NCBI GenBank assembly: GCA_010672925.1
Contig: JAAHFP010000004.1
Coordinates: 62,001-126,000, forward strand
Direction: 5' to 3'
From: Symploca sp. SIO1C2
GTDB lineage: Bacteria > Cyanobacteriota > Cyanobacteriia > Cyanobacteriales > Coleofasciculaceae
Length of the DNA: 64,000 bases
Part shown: positions 42,977 through 52,322 of the stretch, piece by piece
How the letters are laid out: each line of letters opens with the position of its first letter
Position numbering within the stretch: the first letter of the stretch is position 1
The notes under the pieces: generated by a model
Seen by the model: the letters and a program-made list of their open reading frames with translations, nothing else
Told to the model about the DNA's origin: nothing
The model's database searches: none
Made by a program: the position numbers and the translations under genes

Positions 42977-43678
42977 CTAAATTGCTTGCCGTAAAGCTTC
43001 AAGATTGCCGCTACAAATCGCCTTCAGATTGTTGGTAATCTTCTCTATATCCCAATGCCACCACTGAATCTCCAGAAGTTCTTGAATAACTGGATCTTCA
43101 AAACGCTTCCTAATTAATTGAGCAGGATTACCTCCAACAATCTCGTAAGGCTTAACAGGACGAGTCACGACGGAAGCGGTAGCAATAATTGCCCCATCAC
43201 CAATGTGAACACCGGGCAGAATAGTTGCTCCATAACCAATCCAGACATCATTGCCAATAATAGTATCTCCTTTATTAGGCCAAGTGTCAGGCATAGCAAC
43301 TTCCCAACCTTTACCAAAGATGGGAAAGGGATAATTAGTAAACCAATCTGTACGATGGTTACCCCCGTTCATAATAAACTTTACATCTGAGGCGATAGAG
43401 CAAAATTTACCAATAACAAGTTTGTCTCCTTCAAAGTCGAAGTGATATAAGACATTACGCTCAAAATTTTCTGGATTTTCAAAATCATCGTAGTAAGTGT
43501 AGTCACCAACGATAATGTTGGGATTGTTGATAATGTTCTTTAAAAAGACTAACCGGGTTTGGTCAGCTAAGGGATATTTGGTTTTTGGTGAAGGGCCGTA
43601 ATTCATCGTGCGTGGTGACTTTTCCTGATATTCGGCAATCGCTCCTACTGACCATCCGTAATGATTAAGTCGAACCAT
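42977..43678 (-). CDS. Vat/CatB-like xenobiotic O-acetyltransferase
   Basis: 233 residues. A left-handed beta-helix acetyltransferase: NPNIIVGDYTYYDDFENPEN, VLYHFDFEGDKLVIGKFCSI, catalytic His in MNGGNHRTDW, hexapeptides DTIIGNDVWIGYGATILPGV and the PVKPYEIVGGNPAQLI end. The family includes streptogramin A and chloramphenicol acetyltransferases. Chromosomal relatives are common and resistance is not implied. The true start may be the Met in TMNYGPSPKTKYPLADQTR, 24 residues in, as relatives usually begin there. Confidence 0.88.
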   Translation of the reverse strand: MVRLNHYGWSVGAIAEYQEKSPRTMNYGPSPKTKYPLADQTRLVFLKNIINNPNIIVGDYTYYDDFENPENFERNVLYHFDFEGDKLVIGKFCSIASDVKFIMNGGNHRTDWFTNYPFPIFGKGWEVAMPDTWPNKGDTIIGNDVWIGYGATILPGVHIGDGAIIATASVVTRPVKPYEIVGGNPAQLIRKRFEDPVIQELLEIQWWHWDIEKITNNLKAICSGNLEALRQAI

Positions 43679-43848
43679 TTCGGCTCTTTCTTTAACTCTT
43701 TGAGGGATTCGGAGGAATTTTCTGGAATTCTATAAGTTCTCTGTTCTCCTGTTCACTCAAATGCACTTTTAGGGGTGCTGGCAAAGCTTGAATTTTTCCT
43801 TATATGCTCCTCCCAGTTATTTTATAACTTTTTTCGCCCACCGACTTA

Positions 43849-43932
43849 GGTGATGAACGAAATATGAGGTAGGATTTCCATTCTCCGCATCTCCATGTTC
43901 TCGTGTCTGTTTACTCTTTTTTTCCCTCACCC
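43849..43932. repeat. Possible third, degenerate member of the GGTGA(R)CGAAA element family
   Basis: GGTGATGAACGAAATATGAG (43849-43868) and CTCTTTTTTTCCCTCACCC (43914-43932) resemble the ends of the 9-bp-duplication elements. Another end-like CTTTTTTCGCCCACC precedes it (43828-43842). No target duplication is clear. Its right end overlaps the last codons of lspA. Confidence 0.35.
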
Positions 43933-44426
43933 AACTCTTTCTTCCCTGAAGTTGGAGGTTGCTCACGAAAACTAGTAACCAGTAAACAGATAATACCCAA
44001 ATTAATAAATACGTCGGCAAAGTTAAATACCGGGAATTGAATTAAGCGAAAATGAAGAAAATCAACTACGCAAGTTAAAGCCTGACCATCAACAATACAA
44101 TTATTGAAGAAACGGTCAATACCGTTACCTAATGCTCCTCCTAAAATAAAACCTAAGCCTAGTTGCTCCAAACTTTTGAGCAAAGGTCCAAACCAAGCGA
44201 AAGCCATTAAGCTAATACTAACAATTAACGACAGCCAGCGTAGCCAACCTACTCCTTGAAAGAGGCTAAAGGCTGCACCAGTATTAGTCACATAAGTCAA
44301 GCTAAAGATTCCTGGCAATATTGGTAGAGTCTCTTTCAGTTCAAAGTTCTGCACTACCCAATATTTGGTAATTTGGTCTATAATCAGGCTGGCTACAGCA
44401 GCAACCCAGAAAATGCGGTTTTTCAT
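43911..44426 (-). CDS. lspA: Lipoprotein signal peptidase (signal peptidase II)
   Basis: 171 residues with four membrane segments and the LspA signatures: LIIDQITKYWVV, TGAAFSLFQG, the catalytic Asp in GNGIDRFFNNCIVDG and the second catalytic Asp in FNFADVFINLG. It cleaves the signal peptide of prolipoproteins after lipidation, as would be needed for the lipoprotein at 20539. The charged tail (SGKKELGEGKKE) runs into a repeat. The bioY gene lies 119 bp upstream in the same direction. Confidence 0.96.
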   Translation of the reverse strand: MKNRIFWVAAVASLIIDQITKYWVVQNFELKETLPILPGIFSLTYVTNTGAAFSLFQGVGWLRWLSLIVSISLMAFAWFGPLLKSLEQLGLGFILGGALGNGIDRFFNNCIVDGQALTCVVDFLHFRLIQFPVFNFADVFINLGIICLLVTSFREQPPTSGKKELGEGKKE

Positions 44427-44545
44427 CTAAAAGTCAAAAGAGCAGAGAGTTGAGAGAGATAAGGGGGCTGAGGAAGGTGAGGAAGTTGAGGAAGACAAGG
44501 GAGATATTTTTAAACAACAAATAACAAACAACAAACGACAAATAA

Positions 44546-45127
44546 CTAATAAAACATCAACTGCCGCAGGGTAAAGGCTAAAACAGTGACAGCACAAACA
44601 ACTACTAACTGTCCCGGAATGGGAGCAATAGAATATTTCATAATTGCCTCTAGCAAGGATAAATCCTCTAGGCTTCCACTGTTGAAAATCGAGTGAAAAA
44701 TCACTAAATAACTTAAACCGCACAGGTGGATAGTTAGCAATCCGCAAAGACAGCTAAAGGCTAAAGACTCGACCCGCTGAGGTAACTTAAATGACAATAA
44801 ACCACAGATCCAGGCACCAAGAATAAAGCCAAGTATATAGCCAAAGCTCAGTTGTTTGACATATTCAATGCCACCACCTTCAGTAAAGATCCGAAAGTTA
44901 TAGCCCAATAAGCCCAAGACAACATAAGCAATTTGAGAAAGAGCACCGGCATTTTTGCCGCCTAAACAACCAGCAAGTAGTACAGCCCCAATTTGGCAGG
45001 TAACGCCTAGAGATACAATCTGGATACCTTGAGCTAACCAATCCCAGGGTGGATTAGTGATAAATGCTTCAAGAAAAGTGCCACCGATTGTTAACAGCAA
45101 GCCAATCAATGCCCACAAGAAGTTCAT
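44546..45127 (-). CDS. bioY: Biotin transporter BioY
   Basis: 193 residues with about six membrane segments and BioY features: GAVLLAGCLGGKNAGALSQI, AYVVLGLLGYNFRIFTEGGG and SFGYILGFILGAWICG. BioY is the substrate-binding component of an ECF-type biotin importer and can work alone or with an ATPase module; no module is nearby. Upstream of lspA on the same strand with an ACAACAAA repeat between them. Confidence 0.88.
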   Translation of the reverse strand: MNFLWALIGLLLTIGGTFLEAFITNPPWDWLAQGIQIVSLGVTCQIGAVLLAGCLGGKNAGALSQIAYVVLGLLGYNFRIFTEGGGIEYVKQLSFGYILGFILGAWICGLLSFKLPQRVESLAFSCLCGLLTIHLCGLSYLVIFHSIFNSGSLEDLSLLEAIMKYSIAPIPGQLVVVCAVTVLAFTLRQLMFY

Positions 45128-45281
45128 TGGGAAGACATCCTAGCTTGAAAATGGGGAATTGGGGAATTCAAAATTCAAAATTCAAAATTAAGAATTGTTA
45201 TTCAGTATTCAACGATTCAATTATATCAATCATTGCAGATTGAGCAATTTTTTAAGCCTTGAGGCTTTTGATGTTAACAAA

Positions 45282-46577
45282 TTAAATTCCCAACCTTTGG
45301 TAAACTTCGTTCAAATGCTGCAAATGAAGCTTTGGCTCAAAACAATCCTCAATCTCCTTTGGTGTCAGTTTACTAGTCACCTGAGGGTCTTGGGTAATCA
45401 GTGCGTGGAAGTTCCCGTCTATTTTATTCCAAGCTTGGTGAGCACAAGACTGAACAAGTTGATAAGCATCTTCCCGGTTCATCCCCTTTTCTACCAAAGC
45501 TAACAATACTCTTTGACTAAAGATTACACCTCCGTAGAGATTCATATTCCGCTTCATGTTTTCTGGATAAACCAGTAAGTGTTTTACTAATTCAGTAATT
45601 TCCACCAACATAAAGTGGGTCAAAATGCAAGTATCCGGCAGAATAACTCTTTCCACAGAAGAGTGGGAGATATCTCTCTCGTGCCAAAGAGCTACATTTT
45701 CTAAAGCAGCAACTGCATTACCTCGCACAATCCTGGCTACTCCTGTGAGCCTCTCTGAACGAATGGGGTTACGCTTGTGAGGCATAGCGGAGGAGCCTTT
45801 CTGTTTTTTGGCAAAAAATTCCTCAACTTCTAGGACATCAGTTCTTTGCAGGTTGCGAATTTCGACAGCAAACCTTTCAATTGTTGCCCCCAACAGTGCT
45901 AGCTGCTGTACATAGTTAGCATGACGATCACGAGAGATAACCTGTGTTGAAGCTGTATCAGGTTTCAGTCCCAATTTCTGGCAAGCGATCGCTTCCACCT
46001 GTGGGTTAATATTGGCATAGGTTCCCACTGCACCTGAGATTTTACCAACAGAAATTTCTTCCCGCAAACTCACCAAGCGATCGCGAGTGCGACACACTTC
46101 TGCTAACCAACCGGCTAGCTTAAAACCAAAAGTAATCGGTTCAGCATGAATCCCGTGAGAACGACCAATCATTACCGTATGGCGATGCTGTTGGGCTTGG
46201 TAGCGAATTGCTTGACTCAGGCGTTCTAGATGTTCCAGGATCAGGCTCAGGCTGGCGACTAGTTGTAGTGCCAGAGCAGTATCCAAAACATCACTACTAG
46301 TTAGTCCCAAATGGATATAACGACCAGCATCTCCCACATACTCATTGACATTGGTGAGAAAAGCAATCATGTCATGGCGAACTTCTGCCTCAATCTCTAG
46401 TACTCGTTGAGGGTCAAAATTCGCCTTAGCTTTAATTTCTTCCACTGCCTCAGCTGGAATCTTTCCCAGCTCAGCTTGTGCCTCACAAACCGCAATTTCC
46501 ACCTGAAGCCAGGTTTTAAGCTTGTAGGCATCTGTCCACAGTGCGCCCATATCGGGCAAGGTGTAGCGCTCGATCAA
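45282..46577 (-). CDS. purB: Adenylosuccinate lyase
   Basis: 431 residues from a TTG at 46577 giving MIERYTLPDMGALWTDAYKL, the usual family start; a TTG seven codons earlier is also in frame. The fumarase-superfamily signature is GSSAMPHKRNPIRSERLTGV. Other conserved parts are LGLTSSDVLDTALALQL and IMIGRSHGIHAEP-type (TVMIGRSHGIHAEPITFG). It removes fumarate from SAICAR and adenylosuccinate in purine synthesis. The intergenic region on its 5' side holds repeat sequence, including a GCGCTCTCACGTTAGCG stretch. Confidence 0.97.
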   Translation of the reverse strand: MIERYTLPDMGALWTDAYKLKTWLQVEIAVCEAQAELGKIPAEAVEEIKAKANFDPQRVLEIEAEVRHDMIAFLTNVNEYVGDAGRYIHLGLTSSDVLDTALALQLVASLSLILEHLERLSQAIRYQAQQHRHTVMIGRSHGIHAEPITFGFKLAGWLAEVCRTRDRLVSLREEISVGKISGAVGTYANINPQVEAIACQKLGLKPDTASTQVISRDRHANYVQQLALLGATIERFAVEIRNLQRTDVLEVEEFFAKKQKGSSAMPHKRNPIRSERLTGVARIVRGNAVAALENVALWHERDISHSSVERVILPDTCILTHFMLVEITELVKHLLVYPENMKRNMNLYGGVIFSQRVLLALVEKGMNREDAYQLVQSCAHQAWNKIDGNFHALITQDPQVTSKLTPKEIEDCFEPKLHLQHLNEVYQRLGI

Positions 46578-46830
46578 CTTTAGTGTCGCAGGATACAACT
46601 GTCCTATTGTACCTCTGATCCTCCCATATGGATAACGGAGAATTGGGAATTTGCCGGACTCCCTCCCGCTGCGCTCTCACGTTAGCGTCTACGCTTTGTT
46701 CACCATGCTGCGTCAAGGGAATTGGGAATTTTCATCATCCTGGACGATGAACCCCGAACCCTGAAATGTTCCAAGTTTTGGTAGGATATCCACTAATAAA
46801 CTCAGGAGTTGATCAACTGTGTATTTATTG

Positions 46831-47013
46831 ATGGAATTAGGTAATTTTCCTATTGCTTTTACTCTGGTATACGTAGTGGGTTTTGTTGCAGCTGTTACTA
46901 TTGGCTCTATTGCTTGGTACAATTCCAAGCGTCCCCCAGGCTGGGAAAACGCAGAACGTCCTGACGTTGTGCCCAAAGTGCCAGTAAAAGATGAGTCCAG
47001 TAAGCAGGATTGA
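46831..47013 (+). CDS. Psb35-like small photosystem II-associated protein
   Basis: About 60 residues from ATG 46831 (a GTG four codons upstream is possible). One membrane segment (FTLVYVVGFVAAVTIGSIAW) is followed by the conserved YNSKRPPGWENAERPD motif and an acidic/basic tail. This matches the small cyanobacterial family to which Psb35 (linked to CP47 assembly) belongs. I am fairly sure of the family, less so of the orthology. It lies divergent from purB. Confidence 0.6.
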   Translation: MELGNFPIAFTLVYVVGFVAAVTIGSIAWYNSKRPPGWENAERPDVVPKVPVKDESSKQD

Positions 47014-47054
47014 GGCATCAAGTCATAATATCATGTCAGAAAATGGTGGAATAA

Positions 47055-47137
47055 GTAGGTTGGGTTACGCTATCGCTACACCCAACACTCCTGGCATATT
47101 CTGTTGGGTTTCACTTCGTTCCACCCAACCTACAGTT
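47055..47137. repeat. GTAGGTTGGGTT...CCACCCAACCTACA repeat
   Basis: Inverted ends GTAGGTTGGGTTACGC and CGTTCCACCCAACCTACA, with an internal CTGTTGGGTTTCACTTCGTT. It is a common dispersed hairpin element in filamentous cyanobacteria. Confidence 0.75.
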
Positions 47138-47205
47138 TTAGGTGTGTCACGCCAGTAGGAAAAATTTAAAAATAATTTTTTTAATTCTGATAAATTAATT
47201 GCTTT

Positions 47206-47697
47206 ATGTCAGAAGAACCAACAGCCTCAGCCCAATTACCACCCAGTGGTGAAATCCAAAACTATTCTCTTACCGCCACTACTGAGAACTGGTTTGAATA
47301 TCCTGTGCAAGCATACCCTCACCACTCTGACTACTCAGGTATTGTCTGGCATGGCAGGTATCTTGCTTGGCTGGAAGAAGCACGGTTAGAATACTTGCGT
47401 TCAATTGGTATTGATTATGCTGAGTTAGTTGCTTTGGGCTGTGAGTTACCTGTTGTAGAACTTTCCCTACGCTATCATCGTTCGATTCAGATGGGCATGG
47501 CAGCAGTTGTTAAAACCCGTATGACGGAAATAGCCGGTGTTCGTATGAATTGGGATTACCGGATTCAATCTTTGGATGGAGAAGAACTTTACTTAACTGG
47601 TCGTGTTACCTTAGTTGCAATTGACCGTGAAAAAGGTAAAATTCTGCGGCAGCTACCATCTGCAATTAAAGAAGCGCTGGTAAAACGTTCTGTTTGA
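47206..47697 (+). CDS. 4HBT-family acyl-CoA thioesterase, possibly DHNA-CoA hydrolase
   Basis: 163 residues. A hot-dog fold thioesterase of the YbgC/FadM branch: FEYPVQAYPHHSDYSGIVWH with the catalytic Asp, GRYLAWLEEARLEYLRSIGI, and SLRYHRSIQMGMAAVVKTRM. In cyanobacteria a member of this family hydrolyses 1,4-dihydroxy-2-naphthoyl-CoA in phylloquinone synthesis; assignment to that step is inference. The N-terminal ~25 residues are a disordered extension. ATG follows an AT-rich leader without a clear ribosome site. Confidence 0.82.
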   Translation: MSEEPTASAQLPPSGEIQNYSLTATTENWFEYPVQAYPHHSDYSGIVWHGRYLAWLEEARLEYLRSIGIDYAELVALGCELPVVELSLRYHRSIQMGMAAVVKTRMTEIAGVRMNWDYRIQSLDGEELYLTGRVTLVAIDREKGKILRQLPSAIKEALVKRSV

Positions 47698-47758
47698 CTT
47701 GCTGGCATTGGTGAAAGGGTAGCTAATTAGGGCGATTTTTAAAATGATTGTACCCACG

Positions 47759-47796
47759 ACATGGTGCGTTACGCTGTGCTAACACACCCTACAATA
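47759..47796. repeat. ACATGGT...TGCTAACACACCCTACAAT repeat, copy 2
   Basis: Second copy of the repeat at 33993-34030, here just after the thioesterase gene. Confidence 0.65.
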
Positions 47797-47902
47797 TTTA
47801 CGTTTTTTTACTGTACAATTTAATCGAATCTTTTATTAGAAATTGATGATTACATTAACAATAAGAAACATCAAATCTAGCTGCGCGATCGCTTTTGTTA
47901 AC

Positions 47903-48424
47903 TCACACCCTTTTTAGATACTCTTGTTCCGTAATCATCTCTTGAGTACTCTCCACCCGGTCTAAAAAGACGATACCATCAAGATGATCATATTCATGTT
48001 GAAAAATTCGGGCAACAAAATCCGTCAATTTTAGCTGTTGTAGTTGCCCATCCCGACCAGTATACTCAACCTCTACTGACCGATATCTGGGAACTAAGCC
48101 TCGAATACCTGGAATACTTAAACAGCCTTCCCAATCCTTCACCATCTCCTGAGAGTGAGCAACAATTCTGGGATTAAGCATCGCAGTCGGTTCCATTACT
48201 GGCGCGTGGGGATACCGAAGATTGGGACGAGACGCTACGATAAACAAGCGATAGGATTGAGATACTTGAGGTGCGGCAATACCAACGCCGTTTTCTCCTA
48301 CCACAGTAGTGATGAGTTCGTCAATCAGCTGTTGGAGGTGTTGATCTGATAAATTGTCTACTAATTGGGCTTGCTGACGCAAGATTGGGTTGCCTAACTG
48401 AGCAATTTCTAGTGATTCCTTCAT
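47903..48424 (-). CDS. def: Peptide deformylase
   Basis: 173 residues with all three deformylase motifs: GVGIAAPQV, WEGCLSIPG (metal-binding Cys) and FQHEYDHLDG (two metal-binding His and the catalytic Glu). It removes the formyl group from nascent proteins. Its start codon is only 42 bp from the divergent dnaA start, so the promoters of each must overlap the other gene or its leader. Confidence 0.97.
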   Translation of the reverse strand: MKESLEIAQLGNPILRQQAQLVDNLSDQHLQQLIDELITTVVGENGVGIAAPQVSQSYRLFIVASRPNLRYPHAPVMEPTAMLNPRIVAHSQEMVKDWEGCLSIPGIRGLVPRYRSVEVEYTGRDGQLQQLKLTDFVARIFQHEYDHLDGIVFLDRVESTQEMITEQEYLKRV

Positions 48425-48466
48425 GATGGATTAAAGGTAAAGATACAGTAAAGGAAAGCTAAGCTT

Positions 48467-49837
48467 GTGGAAACTTCCATCAAACAACTTTGGGACCAGG
48501 TGCTAGAGCGTTTACAGCTACAACTAAGTAGACCTACTTTTGAAACCTGGATTAAAAGTACCAGTGCCCAAGAATTGGAAAATAATTGCTTGGTGATTCG
48601 TACTCCTAACCCTTTTGCCAGAAATTGGCTGCAAAAGTACTACATTACCACCATAACCGAAGTAGTCGAAGAGGTTTTGGGTCAGGCAGTGGAAATTCAG
48701 CTTACAGCTACCACTGGTAATGACAGTGAGTCTGATGGTGATGTAGATATGTCTTGGTCTCTTCCTGTCGTCACTAGTACTTCGGATACTACAGCTAGTA
48801 ATCAGCCTAGACCAACAGAGCTAAATTCTAAATATGTTTTCTCTAGCTTCGTCGTTGGCTCCAATAATCGCATGGCTCACGCTGCTTCTCTGGCAGTAGC
48901 CGAATCTCCAGGAAGAGAGTTTAATCCACTGTTTCTTTGTGGCGGTGTTGGTTTAGGCAAAACTCACTTGATGCAGGCAATTGCTCATTACCGCCTAGAT
49001 ATTTGTTCTGACTCCCAAATTTTCTACGTTTCCACAGAGCAGTTTACCAACGATTTGATTGCGGCAATTCGTCAGGATAGTATGGAGAGTTTCCGTGAGC
49101 ATTACCGAGCAGCGGATGTGATTTTAGTCGATGATATTCAGTTTATCGAAGGTAAGGAATATACCCAAGAAGAGTTTTTCCACACTTTCAACACCTTACA
49201 TGAGGCAGGTAAACAAGTTGTCTTGGCATCGGATCGTCCTCCGAATCAGATGACTCGTTTACAGGAACGTCTTTGTTCCCGCTTTTCTATGGGTTTGATT
49301 GCAGATATCCAGCCACCGGATTTAGAAACGCGGATGGCAATTTTGCAAAAAAAGGCAGAGGATAAAAATATTCGCTTGCCGCGAGATGTTATTGAATATA
49401 TTGCTAGCAACTACACTTCTAACATTCGAGAACTAGAAGGAGCTTTAATTCGAGCGGTAGCCCATATTTCAATTTCTGGTTTGCCGATGAAAGTCGAGAA
49501 CATTGCTCCAATTTTGAACCCCCCAGCACAGCCAGCCAAGGCTTTGCCTGAGGTGATTTTGGCTTCCGTGGCAGAGGTCTTCAACGTCTCGGTGGAAGAC
49601 ATCAAAGGTAGTTCTCGACGCCGCGAAATTAGTTTATCTAGACAAATTAGTATGTACTTGATGCGACAGCATACAGACTTGAGCTTACCTCGAATTGGTG
49701 AAGAATTTGGGGGAAAAGACCACACCACAGTAATGTACAGTTGCGATAAAATTACCCAGTTACAAAAAACTGATACAGCACTAGCTCAGAAACTTCGTCA
49801 GCTAAGCGATCGCATTAATACTAGCAGTAGGTGTTAG
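48467..49837 (+). CDS. dnaA: Chromosomal replication initiator DnaA
   Basis: 456 residues. Domain I (~1-80), a short variable domain II, AAA+ domain III with Walker [11 protein letters not shown] (Lys165) and Walker [12 protein letters not shown], and domain IV with the DnaA-box-binding [15 protein letters not shown]. It opens oriC with ATP. It starts with GTG; the start overlaps TTGTGGAAAC (48465-48474), a near match to a DnaA box in reverse, which suggests autoregulation. A candidate origin and dnaN follow directly. Confidence 0.98.
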   Translation: METSIKQLWDQVLERLQLQLSRPTFETWIKSTSAQELENNCLVIRTPNPFARNWLQKYYITTITEVVEEVLGQAVEIQLTATTGNDSESDGDVDMSWSLPVVTSTSDTTASNQPRPTELNSKYVFSSFVVGSNNRMAHAASLAVAESPGREFNPLFLCGGVGLGKTHLMQAIAHYRLDICSDSQIFYVSTEQFTNDLIAAIRQDSMESFREHYRAADVILVDDIQFIEGKEYTQEEFFHTFNTLHEAGKQVVLASDRPPNQMTRLQERLCSRFSMGLIADIQPPDLETRMAILQKKAEDKNIRLPRDVIEYIASNYTSNIRELEGALIRAVAHISISGLPMKVENIAPILNPPAQPAKALPEVILASVAEVFNVSVEDIKGSSRRREISLSRQISMYLMRQHTDLSLPRIGEEFGGKDHTTVMYSCDKITQLQKTDTALAQKLRQLSDRINTSSRC

Positions 49838-50221
49838 GTGGTAGGTAGTGGGTGGTAGGTAGTAGGTATAGTTAAGGGCTAATACTCTTATGCTCAATAC
49901 TTTTCCACAAGCTTAAAACCTCTTAAACAGTTATTTTTCAGAAGTTGCTACAACTTTTTCCACAATTTCCACAGCCATAAGTATTTTAGGTCACATTCTG
50001 TCGAACTGTCGAACCAGAGTTAAAATGACATGCGATGCACCATGCTTGCCAGGAACGAAAGATGAAATATCTTCTTCCCCCATTCCCAATTCCCTTTGCG
50101 TTTGCGTAGTATAGTGCGCTCAAAGCGAAGCAGAAAGAAGTTCAGCATGGTGAGCCAAGCAAGGGAATACAACAAACAACAAACAACAAACAACAAACAA
50201 CAAATGACAAATGACAATATT
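49838..50221. other. oriC: Candidate replication origin (oriC) with DnaA boxes
   Basis: Between dnaA and dnaN. Three same-direction DnaA-box-like sites: TTTTCCACA at 49901-49909 and 49956-49964, and ATTTCCACA at 49965-49973. The last two abut. The left edge is a GGTGTTAGG/GGTAGTGGG tract and the right edge a CAACAAA heptamer array (50170-50205). AT-rich sequence surrounds the boxes. Origin function is inferred from the gene order and box cluster; strand-asymmetry analysis was not possible. Confidence 0.65.
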
Positions 50222-51418
50222 ATGAAACTGGTTTGCACCCAAAGTGAACTGAATACCAACCTCTCATTGGTAAGTCGAGCGATTCCCTCTCGTCCTACCC
50301 ATCCTGTGCTTGGCAATGTCTTATTGGCAGCAGATTCAGAACTTCAAAGGGTACAACTGACAGCTTTTGATTTGAGTTTGGGTATTCAGACTAGTTTTAA
50401 TGCTGTGGTAGAAACAGGTGGAAAAATTGCGATTCCTGCCAAGCTACTCAACGACATTGTTTCCCGTTTACCAGAAGGAGAAATTACTCTCACCAGCGAG
50501 AGCACTACAGTAGACACTGAAGCTGAAGCAGATAGCATCAAGATAACCTTAACTTCTGCTTCCGGACGCTATCAAATGCGGGGCATGAATGCAGAGGAGT
50601 TTCCCCCACTCCCACAAATTAAGGATGGAGTTGCCCTTGAACTGCCGGTAGAAGCCTTAATGGAAGGATTGCGGGGTTCCTTGTTTGCCACTAGTGCTGA
50701 TGAAACTAAACAGGTGTTGACAGGGGTTCACCTGACAATGCAGCAAGAGAACCTCGAATTTGCCGCGACAGATGGTCATAGGCTAGCAGTAGTGCAAACT
50801 ACTAACCAAAATACTACTGATGACGAAAGCGATACAGCAGCGGTAGCAGAAGCCTCTGATACTTCCCCATTAGAGTTAACTTTACCCGCTAGAGCCCTAC
50901 GGGAACTAGAACGAATGCTAGGGATGAGTCAGCCTAATGACAATGTTGCTCTTCACTTTGAGCAGGGTCAAATTGTCTTCGAGGGAGGGGGACACCGCTT
51001 AACCAGCCGCACTCTAGAAGGACAATACCCAGCTTATCGTAAGCTAATTCCCGACTCTTTTATACGCCAGATCACAATTGAGCGACGTCAGCTACTTAGT
51101 GCAGTGGAAAGAATTGCGGTATTGGCTGACCAGAAAAACAATGTGATCAAGTTTAGTATTGATAATGTTGAGGAGCAGATTAAGCTATCTGTAGAAGCTC
51201 AAGATGTTGGCAGTGGACAAGAGTCAATGTCTGCACAAATATCTGGTGAGGGCTTGGAAATTGCTTTTAATGTCAAATACCTTATAGATGGATTAAAGGC
51301 ACTTTCTACTTCTGATATTCAAATGCAGATCAATGAAGCTAACACTCCTGTAATTCTGACACCTCTGGGGGGAATAAAAATGACTTACTTGATTATGCCT
51401 GTGCAAATTCGCAGTTGA
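50222..51418 (+). CDS. dnaN: DNA polymerase III beta subunit (sliding clamp)
   Basis: 398 residues from ATG 50222 (MKLVCTQSELNTNLSLVSRA), the standard clamp start. The frame is open further upstream but that part is encoded by CAACAAA repeats. Three clamp domains are seen with landmarks RAIPSRPTHPVLGNVLL, DGHRLAVVQ and the C-terminal PVILTPLGGIKMTYLIMPVQ. It encircles DNA as a dimer and tethers polymerase. A ~12-residue acidic insertion (NTTDDESDTAAVAEASDTSP) follows DGHRLAVVQTT. Confidence 0.98.
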   Translation: MKLVCTQSELNTNLSLVSRAIPSRPTHPVLGNVLLAADSELQRVQLTAFDLSLGIQTSFNAVVETGGKIAIPAKLLNDIVSRLPEGEITLTSESTTVDTEAEADSIKITLTSASGRYQMRGMNAEEFPPLPQIKDGVALELPVEALMEGLRGSLFATSADETKQVLTGVHLTMQQENLEFAATDGHRLAVVQTTNQNTTDDESDTAAVAEASDTSPLELTLPARALRELERMLGMSQPNDNVALHFEQGQIVFEGGGHRLTSRTLEGQYPAYRKLIPDSFIRQITIERRQLLSAVERIAVLADQKNNVIKFSIDNVEEQIKLSVEAQDVGSGQESMSAQISGEGLEIAFNVKYLIDGLKALSTSDIQMQINEANTPVILTPLGGIKMTYLIMPVQIRS

Positions 51419-51464
51419 GATAGGTGGTAGGTTTTGGGGAATTTTCCAAAAAATTGTTACCAAA

Positions 51465-51490
51465 AGCTCAGGCAGTAATGCCTGAGCCCC
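51465..51490 (+). terminator. Hairpin downstream of dnaN
   Basis: GCTCAGGCA pairs with TGCCTGAGC across a GTAA loop about 50 bp after the dnaN stop. No T-run follows, so it may terminate only weakly. Confidence 0.4.
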
Positions 51491-51610
51491 TGTAGCCGAA
51501 TAATAATCGTCTTTCTGTATGCAGCGAATATACGGCTAAAGCTCAGCAGCGGGAGAGTATATAGCTTCCCTCCGAGTTAGCTGAAAGCAATTAGTTGGGC
51601 AGTTAAAGCT

Positions 51611-51925
51611 TTAGTAGCGACTACCACCGCCACCACGGGAGTTGCCACCCCTCCCTCGGTTACCACCACCAGAACGTCGGTCTTCACGAGGTTTTGCTTT
51701 GTTAACTTTTATTTCACGACCCATCCATTCTGCCCCATCTAGGGCTTCAATCGCAGCCGTTTCTTCTGCTTCTTCACTCATTTCGACAAAACCAAAGCCA
51801 CGGGGGCGACCTGTTTCGCGATCAGTAGGTAGCTGAACCCGCTTTACTGAACCATATTCTGCAAAAACCTCATTGAGGTCTTCCTGGGTAACCTCGTAGG
51901 ATAAATTGCCCACATAAATTGACAT
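51611..51925 (-). CDS. RRM-type RNA-binding protein with Gly-rich tail
   Basis: 104 residues. One RNA-recognition motif with RNP2 (IYVGNL) and RNP1 (RGFGFVEM), then a short Gly/Arg-rich tail (GGGNRGRGGNSRGGGGSRY). Cyanobacterial Rbp proteins of this type bind single-stranded RNA and several are cold-induced; the tail is typical of the cold-regulated members. GGAG seven bases before the ATG fixes the start. The ~400-bp upstream region may include a long leader. Confidence 0.95.
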   Translation of the reverse strand: MSIYVGNLSYEVTQEDLNEVFAEYGSVKRVQLPTDRETGRPRGFGFVEMSEEAEETAAIEALDGAEWMGREIKVNKAKPREDRRSGGGNRGRGGNSRGGGGSRY

Positions 51926-52322
51926 AGATGGTCTCCAAAATCAGAAGTGTATAGAGTGTGAGATCTCGGAAAACAGCCTGTCGTCAATACTGGGAGGAGG
52001 AAACCTATCAATACTTGAATCAAACATTGTAACCGAATTTAGTCTCATCTAATAGTTTAACTCAGTATTAGGCCCTTGGGGGTAGAATTACAAAAGTGTT
52101 GTCAAAAGCTGATTTTGGTAAACTGAACATAAGCTAAACAGCTACAATCCCAAGGTTAGACAAATTGTGTTCAAGTATACAAGAGCACAAAAACTTAACA
52201 CCAAACCTCAACTAGTGCTTTGAAGTCAGAAGGCTCCAAGAAAAACCATCTGGGTACTCATCCTCTAACCTCGAAAGACTTGTTCTAATATCAACAGCAA
52301 TAGCCCTAGGGAGTGAACTCCG
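51926..52322. other. Divergent intergenic region between rbp and the WD40 gene
   Basis: No gene or repeat is recognised. It must include the promoters of both flanking genes. Cold-regulated rbp genes often have long leaders, so part may be transcribed. Confidence 0.4.

Noticed and set aside
42977-43678. Antibiotic resistance gene
   Set aside because: Sequence supports a Vat/CatB-like acetyltransferase, but chromosomal members of this family are widespread with unknown substrates, so resistance is not claimed.
50096-50221. N-terminal extension of DnaN
   Set aside because: The extra 42 codons are encoded by CAACAAA repeats and a dispersed repeat; the standard clamp start is the ATG at 50222.
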